DNA of 64,000 nucleotides, taken from positions 3,258,449-3,322,448 of the forward strand of contig NZ_FOXJ01000001.1 in NCBI RefSeq assembly GCF_900115685.1, in the 5' to 3' direction. The notes beneath the pieces were generated by a model, which did not search any database, was not told where the DNA came from, and saw nothing but the letters and a program-made list of their open reading frames with translations. How positions within the stretch are numbered: the first letter of the stretch is position 1; each line of letters begins with the position of its first letter. Below, one piece after another: positions 17,522-26,000 of the stretch. The position numbers and the translations under genes were made by a program. This stretch comes from Variovorax sp. 770b2. GTDB lineage: Bacteria; Pseudomonadota; Gammaproteobacteria; Burkholderiales; Burkholderiaceae_C.

Positions 17522-18832
17522 ATGAAAGCATCCGATACCAAGGCCACGCTGTCGTTCAGCAACGGCGGCGACAGCGTCGAACTGCCGATCTACAAGGGCA
17601 CCGTCGGTCCCGACGTGATCGACATCCGCAAGCTGTACGCACAGACCGGCATGTTCACCTATGACCCGGGCTTCATGTCGACCGCCGCCTGCCAGTCGGC
17701 CATCACGTACATCGATGGCGACAAGGGCGAGCTGCTGTACCGCGGCTACCCGATCGAGCAGCTCGCGACCAACTGCGACTTCATGGAAACCTGCCACCTG
17801 CTGCTGTACGGCGAGCTGCCCGACGCGCCCAAGAAGGCCAACTTCACCAAGCTCGTGACGAACCACACGATGGTGAACGAGCAGATGCAGTTCTTCCTGC
17901 GGGGCTTCCGCCGCGACGCGCATCCGATGGCCATCATGACCGGCCTGGTGGGCGCCCTGTCGGCCTTCTATCACGACAGCACGGATATCAACAATCCCGA
18001 GCACCGCGAGATCGCAGCGATCCGCCTGATCGCGAAGATGCCCACGCTCGTGGCCATGGCCTACAAGTACACGATCGGCCAGCCGTACATGTACCCGAAG
18101 AACGACCTGAGCTATGCAGGCAACTTCCTGCACATGATGTTCGCCACGCCGTGCGAGGAGTACAAGGTGAACCCGGTGCTCGAGCGCGCACTCGACCGCA
18201 TCTTCATCCTGCACGCAGACCACGAGCAGAACGCCTCGACCTCGACCGTGCGCCTGTGCGGCTCGTCGGGCACCAACCCCTTCGCGGCCATCGCGGCCGG
18301 CGTGGCCTGCCTCTGGGGCCCGGCCCACGGCGGCGCCAACGAAGCGGCGCTCAACATGCTCTACGACATCCAGAAGGAAGGCGGCGTGGAGAAGATCGGC
18401 GAGTTCATCAAGAAGGTCAAGGACAAGAACTCGAACGTCAAGCTCATGGGCTTTGGTCACCGCGTGTACAAGAACTACGACCCGCGCGCCAAGCTGATGC
18501 AGGAAACCTGCAACGAAGTGCTGACCGAGCTGGGCCTGGAACAGGACCCGCTCTTCAAGCTCGCCAAGGAGCTGGAAAAGATCGCGCTGGAAGACGAGTA
18601 CTTCGTCTCGCGCAAGCTCTACCCGAACGTGGACTTCTACTCGGGCATCGTGCAGCGCGCCATCGGCATTCCGGTGCCGCTGTTCACCGCGATCTTCGCG
18701 CTGGCCCGCACGGTCGGCTGGATCGCCCAGCTGAACGAAATGATCGGCGACCCCGAGTACAAGATCGGCCGCCCGCGCCAGCTGTTCGAAGGTTCGCCCA
18801 AGCGCGATGTGAAGCCGATTTCGGCTCGCTGA
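17522..18832 (+). CDS. gltA: Citrate synthase (type II, hexameric)
   Basis: Condenses oxaloacetate and acetyl-CoA to citrate, the entry step of the TCA cycle. The 436 residues match the Gram-negative hexameric form. Substrate-binding histidines lie in [15 protein letters not shown] (around 231-245) and [12 protein letters not shown] (269). The catalytic His is in [14 protein letters not shown] (H313), with the catalytic Asp near 370 (YPNVDFYSG). An N-terminal beta domain typical of the NADH-sensitive type is present. It ends the sdh-gltA series and is followed by a strong terminator. Confidence 0.98.
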   Translation: MKASDTKATLSFSNGGDSVELPIYKGTVGPDVIDIRKLYAQTGMFTYDPGFMSTAACQSAITYIDGDKGELLYRGYPIEQLATNCDFMETCHLLLYGELPDAPKKANFTKLVTNHTMVNEQMQFFLRGFRRDAHPMAIMTGLVGALSAFYHDSTDINNPEHREIAAIRLIAKMPTLVAMAYKYTIGQPYMYPKNDLSYAGNFLHMMFATPCEEYKVNPVLERALDRIFILHADHEQNASTSTVRLCGSSGTNPFAAIAAGVACLWGPAHGGANEAALNMLYDIQKEGGVEKIGEFIKKVKDKNSNVKLMGFGHRVYKNYDPRAKLMQETCNEVLTELGLEQDPLFKLAKELEKIALEDEYFVSRKLYPNVDFYSGIVQRAIGIPVPLFTAIFALARTVGWIAQLNEMIGDPEYKIGRPRQLFEGSPKRDVKPISAR

Positions 18833-18860
18833 TCACCGGTCGCCTTCCGGTTTGAAAACA

Positions 18861-18888
18861 AAAAGCTGCCTTCGGGCAGCTTTTTTTT
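18861..18888 (+). terminator. Intrinsic terminator after gltA
   Basis: A 10-bp stem (18861-18870 with 18875-18884) closes a TTCG tetraloop and leads into an eight-T run on the plus strand. It ends the sdhCDAB-sdhE-gltA transcript. Confidence 0.93.
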
Positions 18889-18959
18889 GGACCGCAGAAT
18901 GACGATTCATCCAGCGCCCGCTGGATGCCACGCCAACCCTGCATGAAGGAGAAAAAGGA

Positions 18960-20042
18960 ATGCCTGTTTTTCGACCCACGACCCGATGGCTCGCAAGCGC
19001 GTTGACCGGCGCCGCCGCGGCTCTCCTGTTCGGCTGCGCAGCGGCCGACACCCTCCCGGCGTCCTCCGATTCGGCGGAGTCCTTCGGGCCGCGACCGCAG
19101 ATCGCACCCAAGGTCCTGATCATCAGCATGTTCGTGCCCGAAGCCCAGGTGTGGTGGGAGCCATTGAAGCTCACGCGCGAGATCAAGGTGCCGGGCCTGT
19201 CGGCCGACAACCAGTTGGTCCGGTGCAACGCCGATTCGGTGTGCCAGGTGACTACCGGCATGGGCCACACGAATGCCGCGACCTCGATCACGGCCCTGGT
19301 GTTCAGCGGAAAGTTCGATCTTTCGCGCACCTACTTCCTGGTCGCCGGCATCGCAGGCATCGACCCGCATGTCTCGACCATCGGCTCGGCCACGTGGGCG
19401 CGGTACCTGGTCGACTTCGGCATCGCGCACGAGATCGATGCGCGCGAAATGCCCTCGGGCTGGCCCTCGGGCTATTTCGGCATCGGCGCCAAGGACCCGG
19501 ACTCGAAGCCCACCTTCGAATACCGGACCGAAGTCTTCAAATTGAACGAAAGGCTGCTGCAGAAGGCCCTGAGCCTGTCCGCCAGCGCGCCGTTGATCGA
19601 CAACGACAAGGCACGCGCCTACCGCGCGCAGTACCTCGAACCGGCCGCCAGGACCCGTCCGTCGGTGCTGCAATGCGACACCGCCGCCGGCGACACCTAC
19701 TGGCACGGCAAGTACCTGGGCGAAACCGCCACGCGCTGGGTGTCGGTCGTGACCGATGGGCAGGGCAAGTACTGCACGACCCAGCAGGAGGACAACGCAA
19801 CCTACGAGGCACTGAAGCGGGGCTCACAGGCCGGACTGCTCGACCTGCAGCGCGTGGCGGTGCTGCGCACGGCTTCCAATTTCGACCGCCCGCATCCGAG
19901 GCAGACCGCCTATGACTCGCTCGCCGCCGATTCGGGCGGATTTCCACTGGCCACCGCCAATCTGGTGATCGCGGGTCGCCCGCTGGTCGATGCGATCGTC
20001 GGCAATTGGCCGGTCTGGCGCGCGGGGGTTCCTGCAAACTGA
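18960..20042 (+). CDS. Purine nucleoside permease (NUP) family lipoprotein
   Basis: A 360-residue envelope protein that matches the purine nucleoside permease family (NUP). The N-terminus has a hydrophobic signal ending in a lipobox-like LLFGC at about residues 22-26, so it is probably a lipoprotein. The core starts with PKVLIISMFVPEAQVWWEPL and includes TGMGHTNAATSITAL and GIAGIDPHVSTIGSA, which resemble nucleoside phosphorylase-like folds. RTASNFDRP and GGFPLATANL follow near the end. Relatives are annotated as nucleoside transporters, but the fold looks like a soluble nucleoside-binding protein, and the true role is uncertain. Good Shine-Dalgarno sequences (GAAGGAGAAAAAGGA) precede the ATG. 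Confidence 0.85.
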   Translation: MPVFRPTTRWLASALTGAAAALLFGCAAADTLPASSDSAESFGPRPQIAPKVLIISMFVPEAQVWWEPLKLTREIKVPGLSADNQLVRCNADSVCQVTTGMGHTNAATSITALVFSGKFDLSRTYFLVAGIAGIDPHVSTIGSATWARYLVDFGIAHEIDAREMPSGWPSGYFGIGAKDPDSKPTFEYRTEVFKLNERLLQKALSLSASAPLIDNDKARAYRAQYLEPAARTRPSVLQCDTAAGDTYWHGKYLGETATRWVSVVTDGQGKYCTTQQEDNATYEALKRGSQAGLLDLQRVAVLRTASNFDRPHPRQTAYDSLAADSGGFPLATANLVIAGRPLVDAIVGNWPVWRAGVPAN

Positions 20043-20043
20043 C

Positions 20044-20074
20044 ATGAAGAGCTCCCGCCGGGGCAGCTCTTCAT
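20044..20074. terminator. Hairpin between convergent NUP and autotransporter genes
   Basis: A perfect 10-bp stem (20044-20053 with 20065-20074) and an 11-base loop lie immediately after the NUP stop and 19 bp before the autotransporter stop. No T run follows on either strand, so termination may be weak or Rho-assisted. It is the only structure in the gap. Confidence 0.55.
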
Positions 20075-20092
20075 GGCATAGGCCTCAGTCCC

Positions 20093-23000
20093 TCACCACT
20101 TCACGCGCACGCCCAGCGATCCGTTGATCGAGCTCTTGACCTTGGCATCGCCGCCCGAGGACCAGAGCTTGCCGACTTCGCCGTAGAGGCTGGTCGATTC
20201 ACTCAGGGACAACGTGAAACCGCCCGCCAGTTCGGTGCTCGTGCCGCCGGTGGGTGCCGCGATGTCGGTCGTGGTCGCGCCGTTCACGAAGCGCGCGATG
20301 TCCGTGCCGCTCGAGGTCTTGTAGACGTTGAAGCGGCCGTAGGGTTGCAATGCGCCCATGCCCGTGTCGATCTGGCCCTTCACGCGCACGCCGGCTCGGG
20401 CGATCCAACCGCTGTCAGCCTGAGGCTGGACCACGGCGCCGAGGATGGCCGAGTTGCTCAGGTCCATGTGCTGGTGGATCAGCTGCAACTGCGGCTCGAT
20501 GCGCCAGCCGCTGCCCCCTAGCTCGAACGACTGCCCCACTTCGATCGACCCCAGCAGGCTGTTGCCCTTGCCTTCCACACCGCCCGAAAGATTGGGCTGC
20601 ACGGTGTAGCGATGGCGACCCGACTGCACCACGGCATCGGCATAGAAGCCGCTGTCGCCGGTGTAGGTGCCGTAGATGCCCACGTACTGGCTGCGCAGGT
20701 CGTTGCGGCCGGTGCGCAGGTTGTTCACGCCACTCGCGAAACCGTTCACCGTTGCATCGCCGTCGAGCTGGCCGACGTAAAGGCCCGCGCGCCAGTTCGG
20801 CGTGGCCAGCAGGTCGGTGCCGGCCTGGAAGCCCGTGAGGCGTCCCTTGCTGGTCGGCGAGACGGTGCCGCCCTGCTGGACGTCGATGTCGGTCGAGAGC
20901 ACGCGTGCCCAGGCGCGGCGGTCCGAGCCGGTCGGCGTGGGGGCCGTGCCCTTCACGTCGTCGTCGCCCACGCGCTTGCGCAGGTCGCCCAGCATCGCGA
21001 GATTGCCCTGGCGCAGCTGGCTCGGCAGCGCCGCATAGAGCGAGGCTTCCACGCGGTACGCAGGCAGCGTCGGCGATGCCGATGCGGAGCCCGGTGCCGG
21101 GTCGGTGCGCAGGTACCAGCTTTCGCCGGCGCCGCTGGCATCGGCCGCGTACAGGCGGTACTCGTAGGCGCCCGCATCGACATGGCCGCCCGCGAGTGCA
21201 AACGCGTCCTTGGTCGTCTGTGCCGTCGTGGTCGCGCCGTTCTGCGCGCCGATGATCTCCACCCCGTTGCCGATGGTGCGCGCACCCAGGCCGCCGAGGT
21301 TGGTGACCTGCACGGTGGTCTTGCCGGTGGCCGCGCCGCCGTTGATCACCAGCCGGTCCGACGGACCGCTGCCGCTGTTCAGCGCCGTGGCCAGCTTCAG
21401 CACGCCGTTGTTGCCGACGTAGTTGCCGTTCACGGTCAGCGTGGCGCCCGGCGCGGTGCCCGCGAGGGACACCGTGCCGCTGTTGGCGAGCGAGGCGACC
21501 GTCTGGCTGAAGCCCGCGAGATCGAGCGTCGCGCCGGCCGCCACGCTGTGCGCCGAAGCGGCGCTGAGCGTGTTGGCCGCGCCCGCCTTCAGCGTGCCTT
21601 GTGCCACGTTGGTCGCGCCGGTGTAGCTGTTGGCGCCCGACAGCGTCAGCGTGCCCGTGCCTTCCTTGGTGATGAAGCCGCCACCGGTGATCGCACCAGT
21701 CAGCGCGCCATTGAAGGCGCCGGTGTCGATGACCGGATCGTTCTGGCCCGTGAGCTGGATCGCGTTGGCGATGGTCAGGCCATCGGCGTTGAAGCCCAGC
21801 GTCGTGTCGTCGTCCATCGACAACGCGCCCGTGCCCAGCGCCTCGTTGTGGCCGACGTTCAAACGCCCTTGATGCAGCACCGTGCCGCCCGTGTAGGTGT
21901 TGGCGCCCGACAGCGTGAGCGCGCCGGTGCCGACCTTCACCACCGAGCCGCCCACGCCCGAGATCACGCCCGAGACTTCCGTGTCGGTGTTCAGCCCGCC
22001 GGTGGTCAACGCCTTGGCGCCCAGCAGCACCCGGCCCGCGCCTTCGAGCGAACCGATGGTGATGCCGTCGGTGCTCATCTTGCTGATGCGCACCGTGCCT
22101 CCTGCCTTGTTCACCAGCGTTGCCTGGTCGGCCTTCGCGTTGTCGAAGAAGTCGACGACGCCGCCGGTCTCGTTGACCAACGTCGCCTGTCCGGCCGAGC
22201 CGTTGTCCAGGAAGTCGGTATGGCCGCCCGCGTAGTTGGTGATGCGAGCCTTGCCGGCGGTGGCGTCGTTCCACACCGTCGTGCCGCCGCCGCGGTTCTC
22301 GATCGTCGCGTTGCCGGCCGTTGCAGTGCCCGAGAAGGTCACGTTGGCGTCGGTGGCGGTAACCAGCGTCGCGCTGCCGGCCGAGCTGCTGTCCTTGAAC
22401 TCGACGAAGCCGCCGTTGACGATGCCGTCGCGCGCGGCCGTGGAAATGTGCAGGCTGCCTGCCTCCGCGGTGCCGCTGAACGCGAGCCCCGCGCCGCCCG
22501 CCACGAACACTGGTCCGGTGCCCAGCGCACCGGTGATGCTGGCGTTCACGGTGCCCGCATCCACCTGCGTGCCGCCGCTGTAGCTGTTGACCGCCGCGAG
22601 TTCGAGCTCGCCCGTGCCGATCTTGCGCACGCTGCCGGTGCCGCTCATCGTGCCGGCGTAGGTGCCGTTCGTCGCCTGGTCGAAGGTGACCTTCGCGTCG
22701 TTCACGATGTCGCCCTGCAGGCTGGTGGTGTTGCCCTGCAGCACGCCGGCCTTGACGGTCGTGCCGCCCGTGTAGGTGTTGGCGCCGCCCAGCACCAGCG
22801 TGCCGAAGTCTTCCTTGGACAGCCCGCCCGTGCCGGTGATGGCCGAGTTGATGGTGGCCGTCATGTTCGCGCCGGCCGCCATGCCGTCGCCCACGCGCAC
22901 CACGGTGCTGGCGCCGCTGATGTTGAGCGCGTCGCCCTGCACCACGTAGCCGTCGGCCATGAACTGCGCGCCGCCGATGCTGACCGTGCCGCCCGACTTG

Positions 23001-26000
23001 TCGACCGTCACGATGCCGCCCGTGCCGCCGAACATGGCGAACTGGTCCTGCTTCCAGGATGCGTTGAGGGTGCCGTCCATGTCGGTCCAGCCGTCGCCCG
23101 GCGCGCCCACGCGCCAGGTGCCGGAGCCGCCGTTGGCCGCGCCGTTGTTGTAGTCGGCGCCGGTGCCGCCGTCCCAGAAGTTGAGGCTGAAGCCGGCGCG
23201 GTTCACCAGGTTGACCTGCTTGGCGATCGAGGTCTGCACCGACAGGTCGCTCGCCACCGTGCCCAATGGCACCGTGCCGACGTTCAGCCCGTTGTCGGTC
23301 AGCGAACCGGTGTACGTGATGAGGCGATAGAGACCGGGCCCGAACGTACCGCCCGAGGATTCGGCGACGTTCAGCGTGCCGTCCAGCGTGAGGTTGCCGG
23401 TCACGTTGATGAGGTCGTTGAGCGGTCCGCCCACCTTGCCCGCCTGGCCCAGTTCGTAGCTCAGGATCGAGCCGCCGCTCAGCGACAGCGCGCCGGTGTT
23501 CAGCGCGCCGGGGCTGTTGCCCGCGGCCAGCGTGCCGCCGTCGGCGATGTCGACCGCGCCGGCGATGGTGCCCGCGCCGCCCAGCGTGCCGCCGTTGCCG
23601 ACGAACACCGTGCCGGTGCCGGTCGCGCTGCCGGTGGCGTTGTTCACGCGCAGCGTGCCGGCATCCACGAAGGTCGAGCCCGTGTACGTGTTGCCGGCGG
23701 TGAGTTCGAGCGTGCCGGTGCCGCGCTGCACCACGATGCCCGAGCCGTCGATGACGCCGCCGAAGCTCAGCGCGTCGGAGCGGTTGAAGGCCAGTTCGCT
23801 GTTGTTGGTGATGTTGCCGGCGATGCTGCCGCTCTTGTCGCCGTTGCCGATCTGCAGCGCGCCCGCACTGACCGTGGTGCCGCCGGTGTGGGTGGCGTCG
23901 CCGGTGAGCGTCAGCGTGCCGGGGCCAGCTTGCGTGAGCGTGCCCGTGCCGCCGATGTTGCCGGCGAAGTCGACCGCGTCGCTGCGGTTGAACGCGAGCG
24001 CACCGTTGTCGATGACGTTGCCCGAGATCGTGCCGGTGGCGGCGCCGTTGCCGATCTGCAGCGAGGTGCCGGTCGCGACGGTGGTGCCGCCCGCGGCGTC
24101 GGTTGCCTGGAGACTGCCCGTGACGACCGCGCCCTTCGAGACGTCGAGCGCGATGTTGCCCGCCACGACGTTGCCGGTGACGGCGAGCGCCTTCGCGGTG
24201 GTCAGGGCCAGGTTCGCGGCGGTGAAGTTGCCGAGCGCGTCGATCTGGTTCGCACCGTCGAGCGTGGCGTCGCCCACCGCGCTGCCGGAGAGCGAGGCCG
24301 CGGTGATGACGCTGCCCGCGCCCTGCGTGATCGTGCCGGCCGAAACGAGCGCCGTGGCCGTGCCGCTGACCGCGCCGTTGATCGCCAGGTTGCCGGCGGT
24401 CGTGGTGAGCGCAACGCTCGCACCGCCATCCACCGGCCCGGTGACCGTCAGCGACTTCGCGTTGTTCAGGCTGAAGCCGGCGGCCGTGAAGGCGCCGAGC
24501 GTGTCGATCTGGTTGGCGCCGGTCAGGGCCGTGCTGCCGGTCGAGCTGCCCGTCAGGGTGCCGGCCGTGACGACGCTGCCCGCGCCCTGCGTGAGCGCGC
24601 CGAGCGAATTGAAGTTCGCGCTGCTGCCGGCCGCCACGTTGCCGTTGATCGCCAGCGAAGCGGCGTTGTTCAGGCTCAGGCCGTTGGCCGTGAAGTTGCC
24701 GAGCGTGCCGATCTGGTTCAAGCCGTTCAGCACCACGGCGCCGGTGGCGCCGCCCGTCAGCGTGGTGGTGGTGATCACGCCCGCCGTCTGGGCGATGTTG
24801 GCACCGCCGTTCAGGCTCAGTGCGCCCGAGGCGCTCACGTCGCTGCCCAGCGTGATGCCGTCGCGTGCGGTGAGCGAAACGGCGCCGCCCGAGAGGGCGT
24901 TGTTCACTGCCAGCGCGCCGCCGTTGGCGGCCAGCGTCAGCGCGGCGGTGCCGGTGTCGATGGACGCGGAGGGCAAGGTCAGCGTGCCGCCGGCGACGAG
25001 GCTCACGCTGCCGTTGGTGCCATTGGTGAGCGATGCGACGTTCAGGTTGTCGACGTCGGCCAGCGAGATGCTGCTGCCCGACACGGTCACCGCACCGACG
25101 AAGTTGTTGGCGGGGTTCGCGAGCGAGACGGCGCCTGCGCCTGCGGTCAGCGTGCTGGTGCCCGCGACGGTCAGCGCGCCGGCCTGGACGATGTTGCCGC
25201 CGTTGCTGGTCGCATCCAGGGAAGCCGCGGCGCCGCTGCCCAGGTTCAGCATGCCCTTGCTCGTGGCCGTCAGCGCGCCCGTGTTGAGCGTGCCGAGCGT
25301 CAGCGCATTCGCATCCATGATCGTGGTCTTGCCGCCGGTAAGGGACAGCGCGCCGCCGAAATCGTTGCCCGCGTTCGCCAGCATGATCGTGCCTGTGCCT
25401 GCGTTGACCGTGCTCGCGCCGGCCACGTTCAACGCGCCGGTCTGCGAGATGGCGCCGTTGCCGCTGGTCGCATCGATCGATGCCGCGACGCCGCTGCCCA
25501 GGTTCAGCGCGCCGTTGCTCTGAACGGTCAGCGCGCCGGTATTGAGCGTGCCGAGCGTCAGCAGGTTCGCGTCCCTGATCGACGTCGCACCGCCGGTCAG
25601 GTTCACAACGCCGATGAAATTGTTGCCCGCGTTCGCCAGCGTGATGGCATTGGTGCCCGCGTTGATCGTGCTCGCGCCCGTGACGTTCAATGCACCGGTC
25701 TGCGTGATCGCGCCGGTGGCGGTGGCCCCGAACGTGCCCGACACGTTGCTCGCGCCCAGCACCAGCGCGGCGCCGTTTCTGATCTGGACGTTGCGCCCGG
25801 TCGTGCCGACCGCGCCGGCGAAGTTGTTGGCGGCCTGGTTCAGCGTGATGTCGGCGTTTCCGGCGTCGAGCGTGGTGGTGCCTGCGACGCTCAGTGCGCC
25901 GGTTTGCGTGATGAGGGAGTTGCCGCTGGTCGCATTGATCGATGCCGCAACGCCGCTGCCCAGGTTCAGCGTGCCGTTGCTGCGAACTGTCAGCGCACCG

